Shown piece by piece: positions 12,376-25,700 of a stretch of 64,000 nt of DNA. A program made the translations under genes and the position numbers. The stretch spans positions 16,738,393-16,802,392 of the forward strand of contig NC_083568.1 of NCBI RefSeq assembly GCF_019925205.1, given 5' to 3'. How positions within the stretch are numbered: the stretch's first letter is position 1; the number at the start of each line of letters is the position of its first letter. Source of the DNA: Metopolophium dirhodum. Taxonomy: Eukaryota; Arthropoda; Insecta; Hemiptera; Aphididae. Below the pieces are notes generated by a model that worked only from the letters and a program-made list of their open reading frames with translations, had not been told where the DNA came from and did no database searches.

Positions 12376-12878
12376 ATATAAGTAACATTTTATACAATAT
12401 AGCTTGTACATAAGCTGTTTAGATATTAAAATGTACTGTACATTATGTACAAATCACCTTAAAAATCACTTGATTAAAGAGGATGAATGAGAATTTTTAA
12501 AAAGATATTTTTTTTCGATGAAATTGTACTACTCACGATTATCCCTCGTAAAAAACGTAGAAAATTAAAAAAAAAAACATTAATTTTGTATTCTTCCTGA
12601 CATAATAGGTATAACGTGCATAATATACCGTGTAAACATAAATTAACACAAAACAGCATAGAATCATGATATAATAATGAATAAATAAAAATTGACAAAC
12701 GGTAAATAAATAATAATAATAATAATAATGATGCGTATAATAAATATAGGTATACAATAATTTGAATAAATTAGAATTGCCGTCGACGTATGTAGGCAAT
12801 ATAATAATAATAAAATAAATAATAATAATAAAAATATTAAGTCAAAAACGAGTGCGCTGGGTGGGTGGTGGGTGGAGG

Positions 12879-13327
12879 TCAGCGGCGATCGATGATTGGT
12901 ATGTAAATGGGCGTCTTATCTGAAGTGTGGATGCGGTACACGACGTGATCGGCATCCTCGGCCGACGACGGGGCCGGCACGTGTTGCAACCCCAGGACAC
13001 CGCCGCTACCCCCTGCTCCACCGCCGATGGACCGCCTGTACGTGGGGTTGTTCTGGGACCCAGCGGAGTGGGTGTCGTCCGCGGTCGAGTGCGAGTGCGA
13101 GTACACCGGCTTGGTGACGATCTCGTACGTGGTGCTCTTGGGCTCGGAGTGACCGCCGCCCCCGCGGAACGATGCCAGCCCGGACAGGAGCAGCGACATG
13201 AGCGCCGTCATCAGCGCCTTGCCCGCGAGCACGGCGATCGCCTTCATGCCGAGCGCCAGCAGCATTGCCCCGGTCACCCATCCGGCCAACAGGATGGACT
13301 GCGCGTACTTTTGCTTCTTGCCCCTGC
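12879..13327 (-). CDS. Osiris gene (335 aa), terminal exon (hydrophobic domain)
   Basis: After acceptor TTGTTCGCAG the exon encodes RGKKQKYAQ and a hydrophobic stretch of about 40 residues (GWVTGAMLLALGMKAIAVLA and on). Then come the TYEIVTKP motif, a His/Ser patch and a Gly-rich tail, ending at TGA. The open frame extends upstream into the intron, but the splice phase and family motif fix the exon start. Confidence 0.88.
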
Positions 13328-13849
13328 CTGCGAACAACGCCCGACCGGATATTATAATAATTATTGTTATCGTTGTTGTTGTCCTATAGGTGCAGGTGCT
13401 CGGGTAGGTAAACGTGCAATTTTTATATTGAACTTTTTTCATTTACCAAACGATATTGATAAAAATGAATGTTTGTCTGTCCTTCATGCATTCCTAAACG
13501 GCTGGACCAGTTGCGGTGAATTTGGTACAGAGATAGATTAGACCTCTGGGAAAAGATAGGCTAATTTAAAAAAGGTAAATTAGAGGTCCAACCTGGGGAG
13601 GTGCTCAAACAGGGATTTTATGATTTACTATAGACATTTTTGTTTGTAAATGGTTGCTATTGGTTTTAATGATAATAATTATTTTTAAAGCAATAAGCCT
13701 GTTGGTACAGTAGAACTCCTGTGTATTTTAGTACAGAATGTCTCAACTTTACAAGTTCGAACCGCGGTTTCGTGATCGTTTCGCACAAACGAATAACGCA
13801 TGATTGCAACTAATGAAAAAATGTGTGAACGACCTGCACGTGTAAAACA

Positions 13850-13881
<32 letters not shown>

Positions 13882-16196
13882 GGAGATCGATTTATTTCAA
13901 TCGAGAAATGTTTGTATTATAGTCGTCGACTCGAACGAATAATAAAGATTCCACTGCGTATATATAGATTTTGCTAATAGGATATTAAATTTTGACGGGT
14001 TCGACAAAAACCGCAAAATAAAAAAACGTAATCGCGCATATAATTGCACGTAATGGAAACTCCAAAGTTATCTTACGGAAAAGCAATCACTCTGATTGAG
14101 GTATGTATTAAATCCCCCAATGTATTGTACAAACAGAATTACGGTTTCGTTCAATTATTATCCATTTAAGTACCAGCTATTACTGTGTCATGCAATTGTA
14201 AACGGCGAACGTGGTACATAATTCAATCAATCCACGATTAAATGATTAAGTGAGTAGGTAGGTACAAATTAGAGGTATTTGGCTGGAATGCATATTATAC
14301 AAAAACCCCCTCTTATAGTTGCGTTACATCATATTATTACTTACAGGTATCCTCCTAGTTTTAATTTTTTTGTTTATCATCAATAAAACATATATCATTT
14401 TCAAACGGTAAATTTGTTTGTGTTTAATTTTTCTAAAATTAAAATTATCAATTTTCAAAAATTTTAACCTGCTAATATGTTTATTTATTTTTAACCTGAC
14501 ATACTGAAAAATAAATATTAAAATATACAACATTCAGTTATTATTATTGAGAACACAGATTAAATAAAACTACGATAAATAAAAAGGTCATGTTTAATAT
14601 AAATAAATTGTATGCTTATGGTATTTTACTATTTTAGATTTAATTGAATAACATTTCTAGAAGAGTATAATAGCAAAATTATAAAATATAAATTTTTTGT
14701 TTTGAAATTTTACATCAGTACACATGCAGGTATTAAAACAGTCTCTAATGCCAGACAGTCAAATTTCGATTATTATTATTTTCGAATTGTCTACCTATAA
14801 AATACGAAAAACAAAACTACGTACCCGATTGAATGGACGCGTCGGCCGCAGCCTCTCCCAACTTCCGGACCGACTGCACTGTCGCGTCGTCCAACAGCTT
14901 GACGTTGAGAGTGAGCGTGCCGAAGTACCGGCCCAACTTGTCGACGAGCAACCGGTCAAAGGCCTCGGACGAGTCACGACCCGCGGTCGTTTGCGCTGGT
15001 ACGTCTCCATCACCGTCCTCTGTCCGACCGACCGACCTATGACTGGACACCGTGACGCCGGACACCAGCGAGTAGCTGTCGTTGGCCCTCTCCAGACGGT
15101 CCACCAGATGCACCAGCGCCAGCTTCGCGCACGTCACGTAGTTCTTGGACACGCACCTCTTCCACATGACCTACATTCGACGATCGTGACGAAAACGCAA
15201 TGTTAACAATAACAATACCAATAGTAAAATAATATTATTAACGTTACGATGATATAAAATAAAATATAACGAGACGCGACGTCGATCGATTAAATATATA
15301 ATATAAATCGGATGTGAGTACGCCGTGTGAAACATTAATAAATGTAGCGCTAAAGGGGAGGCCTGCAGCTGCGTTTAGGCCTAGAAAAAATAACAATAAT
15401 AGATCTGTTCTTTTTGTCCGGGTCGGTCGAATGAAATATCAATATTTTTCCCAGTCGGAACTTCGGCGACGTACTACGCAGTACTCACATTGTATTTTAA
15501 TAGTGTGCCAAACTATCATTAAAAAACCTTCGTTTATTTTTATTTTATAAAATTATAATAGCTGTATACACTCTAATACCTCAGTGCATTAATAATCGTA
15601 CTGCAGTTAAACGAAATAATATTATATTAAAATATGTTTTGGCTAGGTGTTTGTTAACGAGTTTGTATGACATATTTTCTACACGATTGGGTTGAGTTGT
15701 ACGCAAGCCGTTGAATGTTTTCCCTGATCTTTGATGATGTTTTTAAAATCATAGAACGCTACTCGATATTTTTTCTCGAAAAATAAAATCTATGAATCAT
15801 AAATATTACGTATTTGTTAATCAGTTCGGCAGCGAAAACCTTACGGAAATCGGTCAGAAACATTTTATCGTGTATCCAGCACAAAAACAAATAATATTTA
15901 TGCTAAAGTATATTGTATGCTCAATACTACGCACGGTATTGGTCAGCAAGCACGCATTATATTATTTATGTAACGCTGTCCCCACATGCCGAGAATCTGA
16001 TGAACGGAAATTCCTGGTCGGTGGAAAATAAATGAAAAATGCGACGGGTTTGACCGACGATGTCCGCGAGCGCGAACGCAATAATCGTCGTGTGAAATCA
16101 TCAAATTGTCTGTCGCGAAAACCTGTTAACTCGGTACATCGACGATCATTGTTCATTTTTGTCGGAATCGAATTTATTGGAAATTCACTGCATAGG

Positions 16197-16232
<36 letters not shown>

Positions 16233-17488
16233 CGGTTTCATTTCACCGATTGTCCTTAGTATTGGAAAATCAAATGCTCCTTACGATACGCATTATTATA
16301 TGTACGTGACAGGTACGCTCGATCGTAATAATAATAATAATAATAATATAATGATGATCGAACGCACACACACACACACGTACGATTTAAGGACGACATC
16401 AATTTAGAGAATTGGTTATCGATTCGGTTTTCACACGCATAAAATATAAAATATATTATAATAATGTGGAAGAATCTCTGCTCCAGATAATTTCCAACGC
16501 AACCACCAAATAATAATAATATGCAGGCAGGTAAATTATAATAATATCGTTACAACAATATCGTATTGTATACCTAATATAGGATACTATTATAGCTATT
16601 CTTATGGTTTATACTCGTGTGCCCCGATACGGAAAACTTCGTCCGCTCGTCCGTCCCTGACGTCGGTCGATTCGACTTTGTTTCTCTTTTCAATAATCTC
16701 CAAACGAAAAAAAAAACGTTTACAATCATTATCGCGACGCACCAACGACGGACCGTGAAAAAACCGTTTACAGAGATGATCCGATGGCAACAATAATTGT
16801 TTTACAAAAAATACCTTTACAACTACACGGCTGTTCCACGAACGCGTTGCCGTCGGTACAAGTGGGTCGCTCACTCGTCAAAAAATAACGCCCAAATTTG
16901 ACATTAATATGCCCACACTGGTCTATAAATAGGTAAATATACAAGGATAATAATATAATAATCGAGAAAAACATATTTTTCGAAAATCGTTGAAATGTAT
17001 TGTAAGTATCGCGCGAACATACGTGTTCTTACCACATAGGAAAGCGCATTGTCGTCCGCGAATACCTACGACACGGTCTATACGACACGTGTGTTTACAG
17101 CGGACCAGCAGGACGTCCCGGTCGTAGGTACGGTTTTCTTTCACGTCAAAACACGAATGGTACAACGAATGTTATACGTAGTTGGGTACCCAAATAATTA
17201 CGATCACGTGGTCGATAGCGTCGAAAACAGTCGTCAGCGGAAACGCCCGCCGAAGAAGAGCGTAGGTAGGTAATACGCGTATCGCAGAAACATTCGCCGC
17301 GCAGACGCCCAGTCGATGGACTCGATTAGTATGTGATAAAAAATTACAAGAATATACCGATTTGACGATACCGAATGGGAAGCTGGTGTGATGTGCTATA
17401 CATGATAACAATTTATTTCGAAGTTTTTCTTTTTTTAATTTGAAATGTTTTTTTTACGTTGGACATCGAAATCACACACACGTGGCAT

Positions 17489-17519
<31 letters not shown>

Positions 17520-20500
17520 TAATGCGTACGCGCGTACCTCCGATCGCCTATATATTGTACGCATGTAAATTATTATTATATTCGGACTTCTGCACATACT
17601 CAGTGATCGATCTCGACAATAATAATTATAATAATCGACACGTGCCTACTTATTGGACGAGGTGATACGTCGTATGTACAGGTACGACTTGTAATATCGA
17701 ATAACGGCTGACAGATCGGATCGTTGTACACAATATATCAGTACCTATATGATATATAGAGTGCAGTCTTCACTCTTCGCCACCGCCGCTGCCGGAATTA
17801 TGGTCACGTATTTGTGACTGTGACTATTGTACGCGTGAATGTGTGACTTTCCAACCCAGATTTCGCTAGCAGAAATCATTTGAAATCTATAACTTTTTAG
17901 GTTAAACGATAACACACGGCGCGTAGTCGTTTCTCCGACCGCCCAAATTCGAAACGCGTTGCCGCCGCACATAATATTATCGCTATTTTATGCAATACTG
18001 CTATATTATTAACTACCCCCTGCGAAAATCGTTTCGGACCGATCGTCTAAACAAAGTTTACAACACCTTAATATATACTCCCGTTGTGTCCACCCGTCCG
18101 TTAGTCACTAGTAGGCACACGATATAGTTGATATTAAGATATTTATTGATTGTCCGCAGTTATAGGTACTGTACATTTAGAATATACTCACGTTTAGAAA
18201 CCGGAGATTAACCCTGCTCGTAGAATGAGCTTTCATACTTAGTTTTTATATGGCATAAAATATAATAATTATTATATAGACATAACTGTATTATACATAT
18301 AGTAACTAAAAATGTTAATAGGTAGTGGAAATGGTTAAAGTTCGATGTATTGAAAAGAACCAACAAATACTTTAAGGAAAATTCATATTAGGTATGATGG
18401 TAGAGAATTGTTTACAATATGGACAAAATTTGAATCGTGTCATTGTAACCTTAATGATAAGTATGCACCTATCTACTGTGTGCGTGGACGCCTAGTATCT
18501 TGAATATTGAATATTATTTTTGTTTATTCCTCATATTATGTAATTATATACGTTATATTTTATAATGATCATTTTAACTAAGTGCCCAACTGTTCAGTGT
18601 AAGTGTAGTTAACGAGTTTTTTTTTTTTACCTAGGTATATCTTTATTGTAAGTTATTAATATCCAGAGAAAAACATTTTTATTTTAATACATTTTACGAA
18701 TAAAATCGAGAAAACCAGTAAAAAATCGTTTTGATTCACCACACTATCGGGGCTTAACAACGTAATTTTCTTTTTCTAGTTAACTATTTCACTAAATAAA
18801 TAGATAGTAAATATGCATTAAGAGATATGTGTGTACCTATATAGTAGATAATATCCTACTTGAAAAAAGTTATATCCATGATCCCACGGTTCTCAAAGAT
18901 GTTTTAGTGTCTTAAGTTATTTGAATATTAATAAGCAGATTACTCGGATTCATAAAAAAAAAAAAACTATAAAATATAATATCCACGGACATTTAGTCAC
19001 AATCAACTAAACTATCAAAACATGCGATGAAATTAAATTCAATAAAAAATATATATTGCTGGGTTTCCCACGACGAAGACAGCCAAAATGAGATGAGTAA
19101 CATGCTATGTCTTAAAATTATAATTATTATATTTTAATGATGTTATAACTTAAAATGACGATTCTTTTTAAAAAAAACAACCTTTCTATGTTTTAATATT
19201 TAGTTGTAGCTAAGTTAATACGGTATACCTATTTGATTGTAGACACCACAAGTGGGCAGCTGGCTTCATTTTCAAAAACAAAACTACATATTTTCAAAGG
19301 TTTATATTTTTGAATCGACGTTAACTCGATGTACTTACGTTTATGATTTTAAAAATTCATAAAATAAAACATCAAAGTCTCAAGCCCAATAAATCTAAAG
19401 AATGAAAAACAAAAAATAAATAAAAAAAAACATACAATTGTCAATTTAATGTAATAATGCTGTAGAAAACAATTCTCCAACACGATACAAATATTAAAAT
19501 AATATAATTCAGTTTTTTATTATTATTATTATTATTATTATTGTTGCTGTTGTTATTATGTCGATTTCATTTTTCTCCACTTTAAGTGAATAATTGATAG
19601 TATAATTTTCGCTAGAAAACCAATTTAAAGGCCTACACACATTTAAAGAAAATCGATATCACTAGGAAAAAAATTAGCCTCTTCTTCAGATGTAAGTATA
19701 CACTATACATGCCATTTGAATGGTGTGACCGGTCCGCGCGGAACGATCGTAATGGTTCGTAATCGTTATAATATTATTATATTATTGTTGAATCGGACAT
19801 AATACATGAGTTATTGTTGTTGTTGTAGTTGTTTTTTTTTTTTAGAAATTATACTTGTTACACGAAAGTGCCGGTATCGCTTTCGATGTGTACGAAATAC
19901 GATCAATATATCACGAGAATTATAACAATGATAAAACGGATTTCAATGTAATAATACATCAAAATGATAATAATATTATATGTATAATCATATAACATGT
20001 TTTCTATAGCGTTGCAATCGAAATCGTATATTTGTACGCATCTTATGGATTTCAGTCGATCAAACGGATAGGTGTGAAGAAAAATCGTATAATACGATCG
20101 TTTCAAAACATTGTTAAAAACTCGGGACAGAAAATATTATCCTACGTATATCTAAAAATAAAGTAAAAATGTGTCGTATGAATTACGTCATTGATTTTCG
20201 ATTGCAGTTTTTTCATAGGTTTTGTATATACCTACCTGCCCAATCATTTCAGAGACAATAAGTTTCTATTTTTGTTTCTCGTCACTTGTTATTAACTTGA
20301 CGGATTTCGCTCTCGAAAGAAGATTCTAAATTGGACAATACAACTTGCTAGCTGGTGTTAGATGAAATATAATGTCACAGTAGAAAACATCAATTCGGAT
20401 GACACGAAGGCACAAAACAAAAAGCGTTTGTCTATACACAATATTACCTTCACGTGTAAATACCGACGCTGCGTCGGTAGCTGCAGATCAACACGACTTT

Positions 20501-22247
20501 CGTCATTCGTTATACTGTCAATAATATGTTTTCCCGGACACCCCGCGACTATATTATTATCAGAACGATATTAAGCGAAGTACATCCAGTCGTTATCTAT
20601 ATTAATTATAAGTTATTTACAATATATACACCTAATATACGTTGCTCGTTCGACTAACCGCAGTATTTTTTATTATTATACCTGTATTATATGTTCGAAA
20701 ACTAGAGAAAAAGCTTGGCTTGGACGCACTTGTTCCACCTAGTGTCAATATATTTTACGTCGGTTAGTCGATAAAGATGACCATGGTCTTGTCCGTAGTA
20801 AACTGAAATCCAACACCGAACACGTGGTGTTTTTTGATAACGCAACGATTTTCTCAGCGTGAGTCAACTAATGTATAACAATGTATATATTATTATATTT
20901 ATTGTATGCCGTGGCGTTGTTAAACCGAATTAATATTTTCTTTTGATATTTTGCCACAGTTACGCGTGAAACTGCCGATTTAGTCGTACCCATCGTTTTT
21001 CTTTTTTTACGAACAATATGTACGAAATCATAAAATCGTTCTGGACGAAGGTCATTCTAAATGGTCTCATCAACCGCGGGTGTAAATATTACAATTATTA
21101 TTATTTGAATTCCCATCGACGTATTATTTTGTGTCCAAAACCATAATAGATCCTAAACGCAATTTCCTCACACATCGAATTTCGAAAATACCTTTTTTAA
21201 AAATAACCTTTTCGAGATGATGAAGCACCAGGCAACAATAACATACGTACACCAGTTTGACCCTTCCCCCTCCCACGAAATTGAGATAATATTTTAAAAA
21301 TTATTATATTGTTTACTATCGTTGATATTTCACTTACATCTTAAAAAACCATGCCGATCGCCATTGTCGTATTATATAGTGCTCTGTAATGGTCTCGCGC
21401 ATTGTCCAGTTTCTCACATCATTTTATATAAATCATAATAATATTATTTGTACATAATTCAATGTTGATATTATAGTATTTTTTTTCTTCTACCGCGGCG
21501 TGCACATACTCAAATAATATGAACGTAATCCGTTTGGAAATCGATTAACGGTTAAGTACATGAACAGAAGTCGTATACAAATGAAAATCGAAAATTTATT
21601 GTTGTTGTTTAATCTCGTTATTTCAGTGACCTAAAACGTCATAACGTATTTGAATTATTACGTATTTATTATTTTCTCAATTATAACTAAAAAACTACCT
21701 AAATAAACTATAGTAAATAACTAAATGTAGAATAACTCACTAGGTATTCATTAATTCAAGAACTCACTATTCTCATAGTCAACAAAACGATCGAAATAAC
21801 AAATTTTGAAATTATTTAAAAAATTCGAGTAGACGGAAAATTCGAGGTACCAGCTGTGTATAGGTATTACACCTAATATAGTATAATATTATTATCGAGT
21901 TTCGAGTCTGAGTCACCTATATACAAAAAATAGAAGAATCGACGTGGATGTAGATGTAGGTACGTTCGTCGTCTTACAGATAGAAAGGTTAGCTGGGTTA
22001 CGTATAATATAATACAGATGGTATGTATGCGTACTTTTTTCAAACTTTCAGTCGATCCATTGAAGGGCCTGGAAAACGCGGCGGCCGCTGGGTCGATGGA
22101 GTTAATGTCGGCGGCGGAGGACTGATCGGACGTTGCTGTTTCCCGCGATCCGGATGCGTCGGCCGTCGGTTGTCCCCGAGTTCCAGCCAAAGTCAACAGC
22201 GCCAAAGCGGTCATCAGCACAGCACATGAATCGCGGCAACCGTACAT
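12879..22247 (-). CDS. Osiris-family (DUF1676) protein, 3 exons, 335 aa
   Basis: Minus-strand exons 22247-22035, 15170-14825 and 13327-12879 join in frame (phases 0 and 1) to 335 residues. Residues 1-25 form a signal peptide (CAVLMTALALLTLAGTRG). Exon 2 holds the two-Cys region (RCVSKNYVTC) and the first half of DUF1676. The splice into exon 3 recreates SGRGKKQKYAQ, the Gly-Arg-Gly-Lys-Lys stretch seen before the hydrophobic domain in this family. A long Ala/Leu/Gly-rich hydrophobic segment follows, then STTYEIVTKPVYSHSHS and a Gly/Ser-rich tail ending YIPIIDRR. Family knowledge: Osiris proteins are insect-specific and expressed in cuticle-secreting epithelia, with endosomal or secretory location and a role in cuticle formation. 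The ortholog number cannot be assigned by eye. Unusual here is the 6.9 kb first intron. A second Osiris-like gene lies 7 kb upstream on the same strand. Confidence 0.87.
13455..13680. repeat. Interspersed repeat fragment in an Osiris intron
   Basis: TTCCTAAACGGCTGGACCAG and the following GTGAATTTGGTACAGAGA resemble a motif widespread in insect transposable elements. It ends with TTTGTAAATGGTTGCTATTG, which recurs near 29.9-30.0 kb. Class cannot be decided by eye. Confidence 0.45.
13852..13882 (+). repeat. (TTGA)n microsatellite
   Basis: About seven TTGA units in the second intron of the 335-aa Osiris gene. Confidence 0.97.
14053..14169 (+). other. Small plus-strand ORF or first exon inside an Osiris intron
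   Basis: ATG opens METPKLSYGKAITLIE and then meets a good donor GAG|GTATGT at 14101. Without splicing the ORF runs on to 38 codons. A clean TATATATAG at 13959-13967 lies about 90 bp upstream on the same strand. No downstream exon or family match was found, so this may be chance. Confidence 0.2.
14825..15170 (-). CDS. Osiris gene (335 aa), exon 2 (two-Cys region)
   Basis: The acceptor is CGAATGTAG and the donor CAATCGG|GTACGT, phase 0 to 1. It encodes VMWKRCVSKNYVTCAKLA, whose C-x7-C spacing fits the Osiris two-Cys region. Next comes SYSLVSGVTV, a Ser/Asp-rich loop, and FDRLLVDKLGRYFGTLTLNV, matching the family pattern of a helix followed by a short amphipathic strand. Confidence 0.87.
16199..16231 (+). 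repeat. (CA)n microsatellite
   Basis: An uninterrupted CA run of about 16 units in the first intron of the 335-aa Osiris gene. A second short (CA) run lies at about 16364-16379, after an (AAT) run at 16325-16350. Confidence 0.97.
17490..17520 (+). repeat. (AAT)n microsatellite
   Basis: About ten AAT units inside the Osiris first intron. Similar short (AAT)/(ATT) runs occur near 19518-19541, 26034-26053, 29104-29122, 57617-57637 and 61795-61812. Confidence 0.95.
22035..22247 (-). CDS. Osiris gene (335 aa), exon 1 with signal peptide
   Basis: This exon has 71 codons from ATG to SLKK, then donor AAAAAA|GTACGC, phase 0. A hydrophobic core LMTALALLTLAG follows MYGCRDSCAV; cleavage is likely near residue 23-25. 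The rest is a Ser/Ala-rich linker. The donor is weak outside GT, so the exact exon end is the least certain point of this model. Confidence 0.75.
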
Positions 22248-22249
22248 GA

Positions 22250-22675
22250 CGACGGTTCGATGGTGATATGACGGCGTGCGCGTCTATATACCTGCTACTG
22301 AGACAGAGAAGCCGTTGAATTTATACAACTTTTGACCGCAACACAGACCGTGTGTGTGTGTACGATAAATCGCGTCGCATGTGTACACGCCAATATTATT
22401 ATAATTATTATCCGTCGTCACGTAGGTATATAAAGTGGACGAGTCGCGCGTTTTCGCGGTATACCACGGTCGTGAGCGGAGGGCGGCGGCGGACGATCGA
22501 ACGCTGTGGCGGTCGCGCGGTTGTGTGATGCGCCGGGACGCTGCGAGATCAGTTATAGGCGGACCAGCGGGGCCGGCGATTTGGGTCGCGCGGTGGCAGT
22601 CCATCCTCCCGCGAAAAATATCGCGGTAGGGAAAACGGCCGTGTGCATACCTATATATACACCAGCTTTATACAC
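22250..22675. promoter_or_regulatory. GC/CpG-rich promoter-like block 5' of the 335-aa Osiris gene
   Basis: This stretch is much richer in CpG than its surroundings and contains TATA motifs on both strands. On the minus strand there are TATATAG at 22290-22284 and GTATAAAGC near 22667-22675. On the plus strand there is GGTATATAAAGTGG near 22424-22437. The proximal minus-strand TATA would leave a leader of only about 12 nt; the distal one gives about 390 nt. Open frames across it show no recognisable protein and are best read as CpG-rich noncoding DNA. Confidence 0.4.
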
Positions 22676-22717
22676 TCGGCATAATATTATTTTTATAATA
22701 ATAAATAATAATACATC

Positions 22718-22761
22718 CAAGTATATGGCAAGTATATGGCAAGTATATGACAAGTATATGG
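22718..22761 (+). repeat. 11-bp minisatellite, 4 copies
   Basis: CAAGTATATGG is repeated four times head to tail; the third copy ends in A. It lies just upstream of the promoter-like block of the 335-aa Osiris gene. Confidence 0.95.
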
Positions 22762-25700
22762 TATACGGCGCGCGGCGTGCACATTATTCTAGCCATCATA
22801 ACAACAATATTACAACATTACAGATACCTACAGATAAACTGCTTATTTCCCGACTAGCCACACCCTGCGAACGAAGAAAGCATGAGGGACCAATCACCAA
22901 CGCATAAATGTTCACATAAATGTTTAGATAATAATATTATATATATTATTTTGTAAATTGATTCTTAAAATAAAAAAGTAAGTATTTATTTGTCGATCAA
23001 ATTTTATAAGTCCAATAGCAAATTATTATTAATTTTTTTTTAAATATTATTACGCATGTATTAGTTATTCGTATGACGATAATAGACAAATTATTTTAAA
23101 TTTTTTTCTAAATCATTGTTGGTGGCTATCGTTTGATGAACGAAGATATTTGATAACCGATGATAACCGAGTTTAAGGCATAACTTAAATGTTCGAATCA
23201 AATCTCAAAATCGATTAGAAAAATGTATTAGGTTATTTAGAAGAATGATTTCAATAAACTACCCAATTAGGTACATATTATAAGCAGAAACTACTGAAGT
23301 GTAATACATTTAACTAAAACAATGGATTATATATTATTTATTGACTAATAATTTATTAATACCTACCCTATAGGCAATAATGTCCTAAATATGACTGTTG
23401 ATAATCAATTAGTTGTTATTTATTAGGTTACTTATCAAATATGGTCGCCATTTTACCTTTAATAATTTATTTATTCGATTTCTGAATTTTGAAATTCATA
23501 AGTGTAATATTTTAGATTTTTTTTCATATTATAGATTTTATGCAATTTCTAGGGTTTTCGAACAAAAACCCCTCTTTTTATTGTAAATTTTTAGAGATAA
23601 TTTTTTTGAACAATATTGATTTATGTATATTGTATTCATACGTGTAGTTTCTGAGTTTTTAAACTTTCAGTATTATATTTGGATAATATTCCATGAAAAT
23701 ATAGTTCGAAGATTTGAAGGCTATTCATTTTTAAGTAGGTAATACATAATTAATATTAGCTTGTAACACTTGTCCGAATATAATAAGTGTTAGACTAAGA
23801 CATATATTTTGTACCTATATTGTATTACGTAATATATTTTATATTGTGTTTAAAAGTATAAAATCATTATTAAGGACTATATTTTCCTTAGGCCTTAGTT
23901 TTCATAGCTTAATAACTCAGAAACTATACCCACTCGTTCGAATTTTGATTCAGAATTGTTCATAAAAATTATCTGATTAATATTTTACAGTAAAATAAAG
24001 GGTTAAACCGCTACAAGATATAGGTACTCGTTACAATATTATGCTACCCGTATACAATCTAACTATTTTAAAATACCTATTGTGTTTAAGTGTACCTACT
24101 TAAATATTCAAAATTAACATAAAATAATAAAGTGATGAACATGGTCGGTAAATCGACATGTATATGAACGACATTCGGTTTCCGTACCTATTGTATTTAT
24201 ATACTACACTAAATGAAAATAGTTCGAAAACGTGAAAGTTTGGACAAGAGGGTATGGAAAATGCATCTCCTCAGAACTGCCACATCATTACGCTTGGCCA
24301 TTAGGGGCACATTTTGAAGAAGTCGCACATACATTGTGCAGACGAATTCCTGAATTCACTTGGGCGTATAATAAATTATATGCATGTATATAATATGACA
24401 TATGTATATATACTTGGCCAGACGGTTAATAGTTATTGCGCCTACGCGTCGGAAAAAGAAAGGAAAAACACAATGCGCCGCCGTGGCTGTTCATAATATC
24501 ATGACCGGACCAGACCGGACTGCCCCATTATCGCGCGTGTGTTTATTGTTGTCGTAATGTATAATATAATATAATATAATAATAATATTATTATTATATT
24601 CGTGTAGCACAAAGGAGTAGAAGACTATTGAAATTTACGCGCGCGCGACGTGCTCTGACCATTTTTACACGCTCTGGCCCGGAGCTCATCATTCGCACGT
24701 ACCTATATAATAATAATATTATGTACCTCCGACTACACATAACTATTTACAGGCTATAATGGCTGCTACGGGACGTCGCGCGACAATGATATCGTTTTGC
24801 TTAATTTAATATCACGTCACTCGTCAGCAGCTACGGAGCGGTGTTTCCACGCTACGCCGTATAACGACCACTGATTTAGTCAATTTGAAAAATGTCTAGG
24901 GAAGGAAGTTGAACCCTTTACCCTCTCCCTCCAAGTATATATTATTATATTAGGTATTAAGTACGAAATAAATTATGTAAACGTCACTTAAATTGCTTGA
25001 CGAGTACTCGAATTCATATCGTTTTCTGTGTCAGATCTCTAGATGCGGGAGATAGTATAGTATTGTAGAAATACGTAGCATGTCAATAATCTCGTTATTT
25101 TTGTTAATTTTTCAACAAACAAATTGTGCTCTTCGAAGCCTTCACATAATAAATAATAAATAGTTCTTTCGATCACTGTTGACTTGTTCAAACACACTTA
25201 CATGTAACATATATACCCTTGCGTTTTCGTTTAACACAAAACAAGCCAAAATACGTATCATGTACACCATAAGTCATTATTATGGTCTAGAACTCTAGAA
25301 ATAAGATACAACGCACGTGTGTAGAGGAAGAACTTTCTTAATGACAATGATAATAACGTACAATAATATAATATTCTCGATGGCATACATGACGTAGATA
25401 CTTACATATAACTGCCGTGTTGTCAAATTTTTCAGCAAAAGAGTTAAACCACCAATCATAAATCACGCGTCAGGTCTGGGAGTTTATTCCAATTATCGCG
25501 CTCATACTCGAGATCCAAACACGAGTAAAAAGTAATGCGTTTGTCATGACTCGTATAGTAACGGTGGTCGGATTTAGAGTGCGTCATCACACAACGAAAC
25601 GGAATATTCGTACAAGTCGCTAGTTGGTGTATATAATATTATGATCGTTATCTTAGCACCAAATTCAGCAAATTATGATAGTTAAGTTCATACAGGGCTG

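Larger units (their letters stand above)
15171..22034. other. Intron 1 of the 335-aa Osiris gene
   Basis: A 6.9 kb intron with several microsatellites. Between about 16.0 and 18.1 kb the DNA is CpG-richer and has open frames of 60-90 codons on both strands, none with a recognisable domain or splice context. This patch may be regulatory. The remainder is AT-rich and featureless. Confidence 0.5.

Noticed and set aside
12927..13541. 204-codon plus-strand frame opposite the Osiris terminal exon
   Set aside because: Antisense shadow of a GC-rich exon; no domain, and the minus strand has the family motifs.
17049..17411. Overlapping 74- and 79-codon frames
   Set aside because: No recognisable domain, no splice context; they sit in a CpG-richer intronic patch where stops are scarce.
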